From Synergistaceae bacterium (lineage in GTDB: Bacteria > Synergistota > Synergistia > Synergistales > Synergistaceae): a stretch of 32,731 nt of DNA. This document shows positions 16,480-24,424 of this stretch, one piece after another. Every line of letters starts with the position of its first letter. Position 1 is the first letter of the stretch. Under the pieces are notes generated by a model. It saw only the letters and a list, made by a program, of their open reading frames with translations. It made no database searches and was not told the origin of the DNA. The stretch lies in the NCBI GenBank assembly GCA_031268885.1, contig JAIRWR010000117.1, positions 1-32,731 of the forward strand, written 5' to 3'. A program made the translations under genes and the position numbers.

Positions 16480-17496
16480 TCAGGAGAGCAATTCCGCTAT
16501 CTGCACCGTATTTAGCGCCGCGCCCTTGCGCAGGTTATCACCGACGACCCACATGGCTATCGCGCCGTCAATTCCGGTGTCCGCCCTTATCCTGCCCACG
16601 TACACCGGGTCCTTGCCCTCGCAGTAACGCGGTCTCGGATAGACCGAATCTCCGGGTATATCCATGATCTTGACCCCTGGAGCTCCGGTTAGTATCTCCT
16701 TCGCCTCGTCCGGAGAGATATTCCTCTCGAAACTCGCCACAATCGACGCGCCATGCCCGCGGAAGACCGGAACTCTGACCGCGGTGCAACTGACCTTCAA
16801 GTCCGGCAGGTGCATGACCTTCTGGGATTCTCGGACCAGTTTCCACTCTTCGTCGGTGAACCCATCCTGGTCGAACGCCCCTATATGAGGCAGCAGATCG
16901 AACGCGATCGGATGCGGGTAGACGAGGTCTTTTGGCGGTTTCTCGCCGGAGAGCAGGGCGCGGCTTCCGGTTGCCAGCGCCTCGACTGCCTCGTTGCCGG
17001 TGCCGGAGACCGACAGGTATGTGGAGTATGACACATACTTCAGACCCGCGGCCTTGTGCAGAGCATAGAGGGGCAGCACTGACTGCACCGTCGAACAGCC
17101 CGGGTTAGCGATGATGCCCTTGTGCCTCCTTATGTCATCGGGATTGACCTCCGGGACGACCAGAGGGACGGCCGAGTTCATGCGCCAAGCCGCGCTGTTG
17201 TCGATGACTACGGCTCCGGCATTGACCGCGGCGGGCGCCCAGCGCTTCGATATTGAACCGCCCGTTGAGAAGAACGCGAGATCGACATCGTTAAAAGAGG
17301 TGTCGTTGACCACGGTCACTACATACGATTCTCCCCGAAACTCGACTGTGGTCCCCGCCGAATGCTCGGATGCCAGGGGGATGAACTCGGAAACAGGAAA
17401 CGACCTCTGTTCGAGAACCTTCACGATCTCCCTGCCAACAAGGCCCGTAACGCCCAACACCGCGACTTTCATCGGCCTTTTCAACAGATCCGACAT
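16480..17496 (-). CDS. asd: Aspartate-semialdehyde dehydrogenase
   Basis: This 338-residue enzyme reduces aspartyl-phosphate to aspartate semialdehyde with NADPH. It has the nucleotide motif GVTGLVG (15-21), STGGSISK (78-84), DNSAAWRM and the active-site Cys134 in NPGCSTVQ, with RVPVFRGHG carrying the catalytic His. The ATG at 17496 lies one base after the stop of the aspartokinase-like gene with GGGGAG upstream. A start at 17517 would overlap that gene by 20 bp and is less likely. All key residues seen are intact. It is the fourth gene of thrC-thrB-lysC-asd. Confidence 0.95.
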   Translation of the reverse strand: MSDLLKRPMKVAVLGVTGLVGREIVKVLEQRSFPVSEFIPLASEHSAGTTVEFRGESYVVTVVNDTSFNDVDLAFFSTGGSISKRWAPAAVNAGAVVIDNSAAWRMNSAVPLVVPEVNPDDIRRHKGIIANPGCSTVQSVLPLYALHKAAGLKYVSYSTYLSVSGTGNEAVEALATGSRALLSGEKPPKDLVYPHPIAFDLLPHIGAFDQDGFTDEEWKLVRESQKVMHLPDLKVSCTAVRVPVFRGHGASIVASFERNISPDEAKEILTGAPGVKIMDIPGDSVYPRPRYCEGKDPVYVGRIRADTGIDGAIAMWVVGDNLRKGAALNTVQIAELLS

Positions 17497-17497
17497 T

Positions 17498-18754
17498 TCA
17501 AATCTCCCCTTCCTCAATGAAATGCGCGTGGAGCGCGCGAACCGCGTCTTCCGCCCTTGGCGACGCCACGACGCAGGTAACCGCGAGAGCCGTTGCGGCG
17601 ATCATATCTATATTGATACCCTCCCCGGCGAGGACATTGAACATTCTCGACGGCACTTCCGGGTGATTGGCTATGCCAGCGCCAACTATCGATACCCTCG
17701 ATATCTCCGTGTTGAAGGATACTCCCTGCGCGTCGATATTTCTAGCGAAATCGCGGCAGACCTCTATAGTGTCATCCAGCGATTCCTTTTTTACGAGGAA
17801 ACCTATGTCGTTGAGCCCGCCCCTCATGTTGTTCTGTATTATCATCTCGGGACCTATGCTCCTTTCGGCCAGATTGGAGAAGAGGCGTCCCGCGACTCCT
17901 GGCACATCAGGCACGCCCATCATGACGACCTTCGCGACGCCGGAATCCAGAACGACGCCCTTGACCACAAGTCCCTCGCTCACCGGATTGTTCTTCACTA
18001 TCCAGGTCCCTCCCTCCTCCGTAAAACCAGAGGCAACATATATCGGAGCCTCATATCTCGCCGCAACCTCAACGCTCCGTGCCTTCAATACCTTGGCGCC
18101 CAGGATCGAGAGTTCCATGCACTCACTGTATTCCAGATAATCCAACCTCGACGCGGATCTGACAACATCCGGGTCTGCCGATAAGATCCCTCCCGCCTCC
18201 TTGAATATGTGGCATTCACCGCCCAGCGCCGCGGCCAGGGCAACCGCGGAGAGGTCCGTTCCGCCCCTGCCGAGCGTAATTACGTCACCGTCGCCGGTTA
18301 TGGCCTGAAATCCGGCCACAACCGCCACCATGCCGGCGTCCATGGCGGCTGTCACTGACGAGGGGTCAACTCTGTAAATCCTGCCCTCCATGGGAAAGCC
18401 ATTCGCGCGAAAACCAGCCTGCGCCGCCGTAAACGACTGCGCGGAAATCCCCTCTCTCTTCAAGGCCAACGCCAGCAGCGCGACGCTCTGCTGCCCGCCG
18501 GTCGCCAAGAGCTGGTCCATCTCCCTGCCGTCGAAGTCATCCGACACATCGTTTGCCATTTCAATCAGCCTGTCGGTCGTGTCCCCCATCGACGAAATTA
18601 TCACGGAGAGGCGGTATCCCTTGTCGAGATACCTTCTGATCACCTCCGCCACACGCCGTATATGTCCATTGTCCGTCAGTAACCTGCCCCCGAATTTGAG
18701 GACGGCGGTCTTCCCCCTATTTTCATCCGTATTATCGCACGCGACCCACTTCAT
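17498..18754 (-). CDS. lysC: Aspartokinase-family protein with altered substrate-site motifs
   Basis: This 418-residue protein has the aspartokinase fold plus two C-terminal ACT-like segments, the second around SRVSIVGAGIANHPEVPSRM. Family blocks include LKFGG (19-23), GRGGTDLSAVALAAALGG (162-179), SADPDVV (192-198) and LGAKVLKARSVE. Several near-invariant positions differ. KFGG is followed by RLL instead of TSV, the xTGE block is ATGG (85-88, Glu lost), and the DVDG block before SADP is KEAGG. These residues contact aspartate or ATP in known aspartokinases, so activity or substrate may be changed. The start at 18754, 5 bp after thrB, gives normal length; a longer frame from 18853 overlaps thrB. 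Position before asd supports an aspartate-pathway role. Confidence 0.8.
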   Translation of the reverse strand: MKWVACDNTDENRGKTAVLKFGGRLLTDNGHIRRVAEVIRRYLDKGYRLSVIISSMGDTTDRLIEMANDVSDDFDGREMDQLLATGGQQSVALLALALKREGISAQSFTAAQAGFRANGFPMEGRIYRVDPSSVTAAMDAGMVAVVAGFQAITGDGDVITLGRGGTDLSAVALAAALGGECHIFKEAGGILSADPDVVRSASRLDYLEYSECMELSILGAKVLKARSVEVAARYEAPIYVASGFTEEGGTWIVKNNPVSEGLVVKGVVLDSGVAKVVMMGVPDVPGVAGRLFSNLAERSIGPEMIIQNNMRGGLNDIGFLVKKESLDDTIEVCRDFARNIDAQGVSFNTEISRVSIVGAGIANHPEVPSRMFNVLAGEGINIDMIAATALAVTCVVASPRAEDAVRALHAHFIEEGEI

Positions 18755-18759
18755 TATTA

Positions 18760-19689
18760 TCACACACCGCTTCTGTCTATGCGCGCGCCGCCGGCGTTTC
18801 CCTCGAGCACAAAGAACAACGAATCTACCCCGTACTCCGAGAATGTAGCGCACATCGCCTCGGCGACACGCCGGGGCTTTCCTCTCACCAGAGCTATCAC
18901 GCTCGGGCCGGAACCGCTGATAGCCACGCCAAGGCAGCCCGGTATGTCACGCACCCTGTCCATGATAACGTCCCCTCCAGGGAACAGCCTGGCCCTGTAC
19001 TGCTGATGCAGCCGGTCATCCATGCCCCAGGACAACAGTTCCCACTTGCCCGTTGCCCACGCGGCGGTCAGGAGCGCGGCCCTGCCCAGGTTGAACACTG
19101 CATCCCCAAACTCGACGCTGTTGGGGAGAGCTTCCCTCGCATCCTTGGTCCTCACCCTGACGTCCGGCACCGCCACTACGACATGCATGTCGCTTGGCAG
19201 GGACTGAAACCTGACGTAGCGCAGCTCGCCGCCATCCCACGCGCTCACCGTCATCCCGCCCAGATAGCACGGCGCGACATTGTCGGGATGTCCCTCTATC
19301 GTAGTCATCACCCTGAGCAGTTCCGCCTCCGGGGCCCCGACGCGGCAGAGCGAGTCGGCGATCAAAACGCCAGCCACAACGGCCCCCGCCGAGCTGCCCA
19401 GTCCCCGGCAGAGAGGGATGACGTTGTGCGAGAGGATGCAAAAACCCTTCTCCTCCACATTCCACGTGCGGCAGGCCGCGATATAACTCTGTATCACCAG
19501 GTTTGCGCCGGCGTCGGTCAGCTCCCTCGCGCCCTCTCCAATGACGTCGGAGCGAAATTCTCCCTTTGGAAGGAGATCTGTGACGCAAAACACGTTATAA
19601 AGTGAAAGAGCCATGCCCAGCGAGTCGAAACCGGAGCCGAGATTCGCGCTGGTCGCTGGAACCTTGACCCGTATGACCGGCGCTGTCAC
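18760..19689 (-). CDS. thrB: Homoserine kinase
   Basis: This 309-residue GHMP kinase has PATSANLGSGFDSLG (11-25) and the ATP-binding loop IPLCRGLGSSAGAV (91-104). It continues with EGHPDNVAPCYLGGM and ends with the third GHMP motif GCLGVAISGSGPSVIAL. It phosphorylates homoserine to O-phosphohomoserine for ThrC. It overlaps thrC by 4 bp (ATGA) and precedes the aspartokinase-like gene by 5 bp, within a tightly packed minus-strand operon. Length and motifs are those of ThrB; mevalonate-pathway kinases of the same superfamily are excluded by context. Confidence 0.95.
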   Translation of the reverse strand: MTAPVIRVKVPATSANLGSGFDSLGMALSLYNVFCVTDLLPKGEFRSDVIGEGARELTDAGANLVIQSYIAACRTWNVEEKGFCILSHNVIPLCRGLGSSAGAVVAGVLIADSLCRVGAPEAELLRVMTTIEGHPDNVAPCYLGGMTVSAWDGGELRYVRFQSLPSDMHVVVAVPDVRVRTKDAREALPNSVEFGDAVFNLGRAALLTAAWATGKWELLSWGMDDRLHQQYRARLFPGGDVIMDRVRDIPGCLGVAISGSGPSVIALVRGKPRRVAEAMCATFSEYGVDSLFFVLEGNAGGARIDRSGV

Positions 19690-20726
19690 AGACGGATAGC
19701 CTCGATCAGATCTTCCATCGTCCCGCCTATGCTGACCGGCTTTTCAACCTGAGAGAGCGCCGTATCCGGGTCCTTCAGGCCGTTGCCGGTGAGCACCATC
19801 ACGACCTTCGAGCCCTCCGGCAGCCTGCCGGATCTTTTCAGCTTTATCAGCCCGGCCAGAGGGGCGCAGGATGCTGGTTCGGCGAAGATCCCGCACTTCG
19901 ACGCAAGTACTCTCTGCGCGTCGAGTATCTCGGCGTCCGTCACAGAGTTAAATTCGCCGCCGGACTCGCGCGCGGCCTCCCTGGCCAGATTGGCGCTGAC
20001 AGGGTTGCCGATGCGGATGGCCGTCGCAACGGTCTCTGGGTTTGGGCACTCCTTGCCGGTAACGAGCGGACTTGCGCCCTCGGCCTGGAAACCCATCATA
20101 CGTGGAAGTTTTTTGGATCTCCCCCGCTTGTGAAATTCCCTGTAACCGGCCCAGTACGCGCTGATGTTGCCGGCGTTGCCGACCGGAATGGCGTGCATGT
20201 CCGGGGCGTCGCCCAGGGACTCGCATATCTCCCATGCGCCTGTCCTTTGAGAGATCAGCCTGTATGGATTGATGGAGTTTACAATCGCGAAGCCGTATTT
20301 GGCGGACGCCTCGCGGGCCATCTCCAGGGTCCTGTCGAAGTTGCCGTCCACTGCTATGACCTTAGCGCCGTACATGAGCGACTGGGCGAGTTTTCCCATC
20401 GCGACCTTGCCCGACGGCAGCAGCACGTAGCAGGGCGCTCCGACTCGCGCGGCGTATGCCGCCGCGGATGCGGACGTGTTTCCAGTGGATGCGCATACAA
20501 ACGCCTTCGCTCCATCTTCGAGCGCCTTGGCCACGGCCAGAACCATCCCGCGATCTTTGAAGGAGCCGGTCGGATTGCACCCCTCCAGCTTTCCCCATAG
20601 TTCGATCCCAAGATCGGAACCGATCCTGCCGAGACGGACCAACGGGGTACTCCCTTCTTCGAGATTCACTGCGGGGGTCTTTTCAGTAACGGGAAGATAT
20701 TCGCCATAACGTTTCAAAACACCCAT
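19686..20726 (-). CDS. thrC: Threonine synthase
   Basis: This 346-residue fold-type II PLP enzyme binds the cofactor through Lys57 in NPTGSFKDRG. It has the phosphate/PLP loop CASTGNTSASAA (78-89), VGNAGNISAYWAGY and the C-terminal VMVLTGNGLKDPD typical of ThrC. It converts O-phosphohomoserine to threonine. It is the first gene of thrC-thrB-lysC-asd. An attenuator-like hairpin stands between its likely promoter and the start codon, with TGGAGGGA just upstream of the ATG as ribosome site. The homoserine dehydrogenase that normally supplies the pathway is not in the cluster. Confidence 0.95.
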   Translation of the reverse strand: MGVLKRYGEYLPVTEKTPAVNLEEGSTPLVRLGRIGSDLGIELWGKLEGCNPTGSFKDRGMVLAVAKALEDGAKAFVCASTGNTSASAAAYAARVGAPCYVLLPSGKVAMGKLAQSLMYGAKVIAVDGNFDRTLEMAREASAKYGFAIVNSINPYRLISQRTGAWEICESLGDAPDMHAIPVGNAGNISAYWAGYREFHKRGRSKKLPRMMGFQAEGASPLVTGKECPNPETVATAIRIGNPVSANLAREAARESGGEFNSVTDAEILDAQRVLASKCGIFAEPASCAPLAGLIKLKRSGRLPEGSKVVMVLTGNGLKDPDTALSQVEKPVSIGGTMEDLIEAIRL

Positions 20727-20762
20727 AAGTCATTCCCTCCATCAAACACAGACTAACGCGTC

Positions 20763-20798
20763 TAAAAAACACTCCCCGTCTCCGACGGGAGACAGGGA
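20763..20798 (-). terminator. Intrinsic terminator / candidate attenuator before thrC
   Basis: On the minus strand CCCTGTCTCC (20797-20788) pairs with GGAGACGGGG (20783-20774) around a CGTC loop, with one T-G pair and one extra flanking pair. A T6 run follows at 20769-20764. It lies downstream of the promoter-like TTGACA/TATTAT and 37 bp before thrC. It may end proS transcription, attenuate the thr operon, or both. Confidence 0.7.
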
Positions 20799-20848
20799 CT
20801 CTGTTGGTTCGACAAAATTAGACTTAAATAATTACCCTTTACCATTTT

Positions 20849-20879
20849 ATAATACTATTCAAAAGAGCCGTTATGTCAA
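20849..20879 (-). promoter_or_regulatory. Promoter-like element upstream of thrC
   Basis: A consensus TTGACA (complement of 20874-20879) and TATTAT (complement of 20849-20854) are separated by 19 bp, a longer spacer than ideal. It lies 70 bp after the proS stop and upstream of the terminator hairpin. It would drive the thrCB-lysC-asd operon. Confidence 0.5.
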
Positions 20880-20946
20880 GCCCCAATTTATCTCCCCCGG
20901 CCTCAGGCATAGGCAGATGGGACAACGCCGGCGGACAGGGTTGTCA

Positions 20947-22395
20947 TCAGTAGGCCTTGGCGAAGATCGCTCTGCGCGCGTTATCTCTGCCAGTAAACAC
21001 ACACTTTCCGCGAGTATCGTCATCAGCCGGCATACAGCGTACGGTCACGCCGCCCGTGACGCTCTTTATCTCGTCCTCGTCGTCGCAGGACCCAGCGAAG
21101 AACGCGCGCGCGAATCCTCCGCTGTCTTTGCTCGCGAAAAACTCCTTCATCTCTTCAAAGTTCGACACGTCGCGGGTATTCTTTTGGAGAAAATCGTACG
21201 CCTGCTTGTACATACGGTTTTGAATGTCTGACAGAAGGTCCTTGACCCGGCTTTCGATCGTATCCAGGGAGACCATCTCCCTCTCGGATGTGTCGCGGCG
21301 CACAATCCGAACCAGGTTTCCCGCAAATTCACGAGCGCCGATCTCAATGCGCAGAGGGACGCCTCTCTGGAGGTGATGAAAGAATCTGTCCACCGGCCTG
21401 ATATGGTACTGCCTGTCGATCTTGGTCGCCTGCGCGCCAAGAGCCCTGTCCAGCCGGCTGGAGATAGCCTCCGCCATGGGTTCGAGGTCGTCCTTGAGTT
21501 TTTCATCATCATCTGAGATGGGGATGATAGCCGCCTTTACCGGGGCGACGTTGGGTGGCAGCACGAGTCCGTCGTTGTCCGCGTGCGTCATTATGAGGGC
21601 GCCTATGAGGCGAGTCGAAACGCCCCAGCTCGTTGTCCACGCGAACTCGATCTCGCCGTCTCTGTTCTGAAACGATATATCGAAAGCGCGCGCGAAATTT
21701 TGCCCCAGAAAGTGGCTTGTCCCAGCCTGCAGGGCTTTTTTATCCCCCATCATGGCCTCGCAGGAGTACGTGTTTTCCGCTCCTGGAAAACGTTCGTTCA
21801 TTGATTTCTCGCCGTAGATGACGGGCAGAGCCAGGTCCTTGCTCATTATCTCCTGGTAGACATTCAGCATGAGCAGTGTTTCCTCTTCCGCCTCCTTCCT
21901 GGATGCGTGCGCCGTATGGCCCTCCTGCCACAGAAATTCAGACGTGCGGAGGAAGAGCCTCGGCCGCCGCTCCCAGCGCATTACGTTGCACCACTGATTT
22001 ATCAGGATTGGAAGATCGCGCCATGATTGCACCCACTGGCTGTACATATGCCCAATGACCGTCTCTGACGTGGGGCGGATCACATAGGGTTCCTCCAGCT
22101 CCGCGCCGCCGGCGTGAGTGACGACGGCCAGTTCGGGTGAGAATCCCTTCACGTGCTTTGCTTCGCGCTCCATGAAGGAGTTGGGGATCAGCAGCGGAAA
22201 GTAGGCGTTCTCATGCCCGGTTTTCTTGAAAGCCCGGTCGAAGACGGCCTGTATGTTCTCCCAGATGCCATACCCGTTTGGGCGTACGACCATACAACCC
22301 CTGACAGGCGCGTTGTCGGCGAGTTCAGCCACTCTTATTACATCTTGATACCACTGTGAAAAATTTTTTTCCTTGGGCGTAATGTTCTTGGCCAC
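20947..22395 (-). CDS. proS: Prolyl-tRNA synthetase (short, archaeal/eukaryotic-type)
   Basis: This 482-residue class II synthetase is of the ProS type lacking the editing insertion found in long bacterial forms. It shows VRPNGYGIWENIQ (motif 1 region), VIRPTSETVIGHMYSQW, the motif 2 stretch RWERRPRLFLRTSEFLWQEGHTAH and motif 3 near AWTTSWGVSTRLIGALIMTH. A C-terminal anticodon-binding domain and the MPADD...CVFTGRDNARRAIFAKAY tail follow; the ending in Tyr is typical of this type. It charges tRNA-Pro. Upstream bases have TGGAGGT about eight bases before the ATG. It is followed by the thr operon on the same strand but separated by a promoter and terminator. Confidence 0.95.
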   Translation of the reverse strand: MAKNITPKEKNFSQWYQDVIRVAELADNAPVRGCMVVRPNGYGIWENIQAVFDRAFKKTGHENAYFPLLIPNSFMEREAKHVKGFSPELAVVTHAGGAELEEPYVIRPTSETVIGHMYSQWVQSWRDLPILINQWCNVMRWERRPRLFLRTSEFLWQEGHTAHASRKEAEEETLLMLNVYQEIMSKDLALPVIYGEKSMNERFPGAENTYSCEAMMGDKKALQAGTSHFLGQNFARAFDISFQNRDGEIEFAWTTSWGVSTRLIGALIMTHADNDGLVLPPNVAPVKAAIIPISDDDEKLKDDLEPMAEAISSRLDRALGAQATKIDRQYHIRPVDRFFHHLQRGVPLRIEIGAREFAGNLVRIVRRDTSEREMVSLDTIESRVKDLLSDIQNRMYKQAYDFLQKNTRDVSNFEEMKEFFASKDSGGFARAFFAGSCDDEDEIKSVTGGVTVRCMPADDDTRGKCVFTGRDNARRAIFAKAY

Positions 22396-22465
22396 GCAGA
22401 TACCTCCATCCTTGCGATCTATGACAAGAATAGTATACCAAACATACGCCGGATTTGGCTCAACT

Positions 22466-23323
22466 TTAGCACGCGCATGTCTTTAACATCTCCCATATTC
22501 CGGACAGGTATGTGGCGCCGAGCGCGATATCCTGCGTTGCATTGCTGGTATCGCGAAAATTTTCCGCCTCGCCGGCGAGCATATCTCCAGTTCCGGGACA
22601 CAAGTAACCGTCAAAATCAGCGTCGTAAAAGGTCTTGATGATTTGCGTCAGGTTTGGCGACACCCCTTGGAATGGTTCCTCTTTTTCGTTAAAGAAAATA
22701 TCGTCCAGAATCTTCGAGGTGTACAGGTAAGCGAGGTGCACTCGGCCAAGCGCCCCATACTTGCGCACCATCTTTCTAAATCCGTTGCGAAATCTGATGT
22801 CGAGGCTGCTGTACATTGCCAGCCCATTTTCTCGCTCACGATTCATGGACATAAATTTGTCGATGAACGCCTCATCCGTCTCATTGCTTGCGTATAGGGC
22901 CATATTGACCCCGCATTTCGACGCTACCGGGATTATTTCGTCGATGAAAATTTTGAGATTCTCCCAGAGTTCCTCGTCAATCGTATCCGCTCTCATGGGA
23001 AGGGCAAATCTGTAGCAGACGCATTTCACGTTGTTTCTCGCGAGGTTCGCGATATTTTCCTTATAGTTGTTCGTATATACCTGGCACTCTCCTCTTCCCA
23101 TTATTATGTCCTCATGCACGGGAAGATTCGACACGGCGTCGAGGGGTAAGCCGAAGCTCTCAGCCGCGGTCTCCCTCAAGCCGGCAATGTCTCTCTCGGG
23201 CCAAATTTCGCCTGGCGCTATGTCATGTAATGCGCCTATTATTCCGTGTCTGCTAGGAATCCCGCGGATAAGGCCCAACGTCATCGGATCATACGCGCGG
23301 TCCCCTTCGAAGATCATTTTCAT
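22466..23323 (-). CDS. Mannonate dehydratase-like protein lacking metal ligands
   Basis: The first ~100 residues follow the UxuA family: MTLGLIRGIP, GIIGALHDIAPGEIWPERDI, a SNLPVHEDI block and YKENIANLARNNVKCVCY. The C-terminal DGYL...ALGATYLSGIWEM also fits. The ~60-residue insert that follows CYNFMP in UxuA is missing. Positions that bind the metal are altered: HPDDPP is YASNET (Tyr144), CTGS is MYSS (170-173) and RPDHG is CPGTG (242-246); only His196 remains. The protein has 285 residues against about 350-400 in the family. It is probably a sugar-phosphate-isomerase-like TIM barrel with another role. The start is uncertain: AAGGAG serves either a TTG at 23329 or this ATG. No uronate genes are nearby. 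Confidence 0.65.
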   Translation of the reverse strand: MKMIFEGDRAYDPMTLGLIRGIPSRHGIIGALHDIAPGEIWPERDIAGLRETAAESFGLPLDAVSNLPVHEDIIMGRGECQVYTNNYKENIANLARNNVKCVCYRFALPMRADTIDEELWENLKIFIDEIIPVASKCGVNMALYASNETDEAFIDKFMSMNRERENGLAMYSSLDIRFRNGFRKMVRKYGALGRVHLAYLYTSKILDDIFFNEKEEPFQGVSPNLTQIIKTFYDADFDGYLCPGTGDMLAGEAENFRDTSNATQDIALGATYLSGIWEMLKTCAC

Positions 23324-23356
23324 CTTCAAAACACACTCCTTCATAAACCATATTCA

Positions 23357-23372
23357 CCACTGATATCGGTGG
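23357..23372. promoter_or_regulatory. 16-bp dyad upstream of the UxuA-like gene
   Basis: CCACTGATATCGGTGG is palindromic except for one pair and lies 34 bp upstream of the chosen start. It is the size of a regulator operator. No adjacent regulator gene is present. Confidence 0.35.
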
Positions 23373-23444
23373 CATCGATTGGGTTTAATTGATTGTGACT
23401 GGAGCTTTGAGCTTATTTATTTTGAATAATTGAATGGTTAAATT

Positions 23445-23870
23445 CTAGGAGTAGTACGCGGGACAGATGGCGGCGCACCATTCTTTCAGGATGCTTGAGG
23501 ATGAAATTATGGAATTTTTGCCGCCCGCGGAGATGGACGCGCTGTATTCAATCACATAGGTCTTCCATATATTTCGCGGGCCTGAACTCAGAGTGTTTCT
23601 CGCGTCCTTGTTCATCTTCCGCTCGACATCGGACACGTTGACGAATAGCGCGCTCAACGACATATAATCATGCCCGGCGTCTGATTGCCAGTTCAAGGAT
23701 AGTCCAGCGGATATATCGAAATGTTTTTCAACGGTCTGATTGGAGAGATCCAGAACGACTGTTGAATCTATGTTTAGGTCATCCATACTTGGGCAGCAGG
23801 AGGCTATCGCCGTGATGATCAAAACGAGCATCGCCCCAGTTCTCCACGCTTTTTTTCTGGCACAAGTCAT
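23445..23870 (-). CDS. Small lipoprotein of unknown function
   Basis: The start at 23870 is set by an almost perfect ribosome site, AAAGGAGGTGA, just upstream. It gives 141 residues. The N-terminus has basic residues, a hydrophobic core (LVLIITAIA) and the lipobox IASC, with lipid-modified Cys25 expected. The mature part contains no domain I recognise. It has a beta-rich look with many Ser/Asn, and two Cys near the C-terminus (EWCAAICPAYYS) that could form a disulfide. It stands alone, 121 bp upstream of the UxuA-like gene on the same strand. A longer frame from 23972 is open, but the ribosome site and signal peptide argue against it. Confidence 0.7.
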   Translation of the reverse strand: MTCARKKAWRTGAMLVLIITAIASCCPSMDDLNIDSTVVLDLSNQTVEKHFDISAGLSLNWQSDAGHDYMSLSALFVNVSDVERKMNKDARNTLSSGPRNIWKTYVIEYSASISAGGKNSIISSSSILKEWCAAICPAYYS

Positions 23871-24223
23871 GCTTTCACCTCCTTTAGAAGCTCTATTAAG
23901 AAGTATAAGTAAGGACAATACCCGCGTTTTCCACGCTCTAATATTAGCACAATTTCCAGTTTGACGCACCATCGGCGCGGATCAAAATATTGTGGCGGGC
24001 GAACCGTGAATATTTGTTTACTATAGCTTAATTATGCGCCGATTGTCAACGTGTAATTGCGATAACATTGCGATATCGGAGCGGTGTTGATACGTAATTC
24101 AGCGCTTGCTTATATTCTCACTCAGATCACAATTTAGTTTATAATACGTAAGTCTGGCGTCGGAAGTCGCGGGTATAAGAGATATTCGATCAACTATGGA
24201 GTTGAGGGAGGAAGGTGCTTGTT
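23871..24223. promoter_or_regulatory. Divergent region upstream of korDABC
   Basis: 353 bp without a gene. ATTGCGATA occurs twice in direct orientation at 24056-24064 and 24067-24075, exactly 11 bp (one helical turn) apart, as for a regulator contacting one DNA face. A TATAAT box at 24140-24145 is the best -10 for kor; its -35 is poor. GGGAGGA at 24206-24212 is the ribosome site of korD. Confidence 0.4.
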
Positions 24224-24424
24224 TTGGCAAAGCGTTTCGAAGTGGAGGTAAACAAGAAATGGTGCAAGGGCTGCGGCCTTTGTATCGGAATCTGTCCCAA
24301 AAGGGCGCTCGAGTTCGACGATGAGGTGAAGTGCGCGCCCGCGAGACCAGACGACTGTATAGGGTGCCATCAGTGCGACAACATCTGCCCTGACTTCGCC
24401 ATCACTGTAAGGGAGCGTGTGTGA
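24224..24424 (+). CDS. korD: 2-oxoacid:ferredoxin oxidoreductase, delta (ferredoxin) subunit
   Basis: This 66-residue 2[4Fe-4S] ferredoxin-like subunit has two clusters of Cys: 14, 17, 20, 24 and 45, 48, 51, 55, with CIGICP and CDNICP endings. It passes electrons from the thiamine active site to ferredoxin. The start is a TTG at 24224, giving MAKRFEVEVNKKWCKGC, which fits homologues. A GTG at 24215 is in frame but only three bases from the ribosome site. The stop overlaps the GTG start of the alpha-subunit gene by 4 bp. It is the first gene of the four-gene operon. Confidence 0.9.
   Translation: MAKRFEVEVNKKWCKGCGLCIGICPKRALEFDDEVKCAPARPDDCIGCHQCDNICPDFAITVRERV

Noticed and set aside
18755-18853. 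N-terminal extension of the aspartokinase-like protein
   Set aside because: It overlaps thrB, is very basic and has no family similarity; the ATG at 18754 gives the normal length.
20760-20845. 28-codon frame across the thrC leader as an attenuation leader peptide
   Set aside because: It is not enriched in Thr or Ile codons, and its start lies next to the -10 box with no ribosome site.
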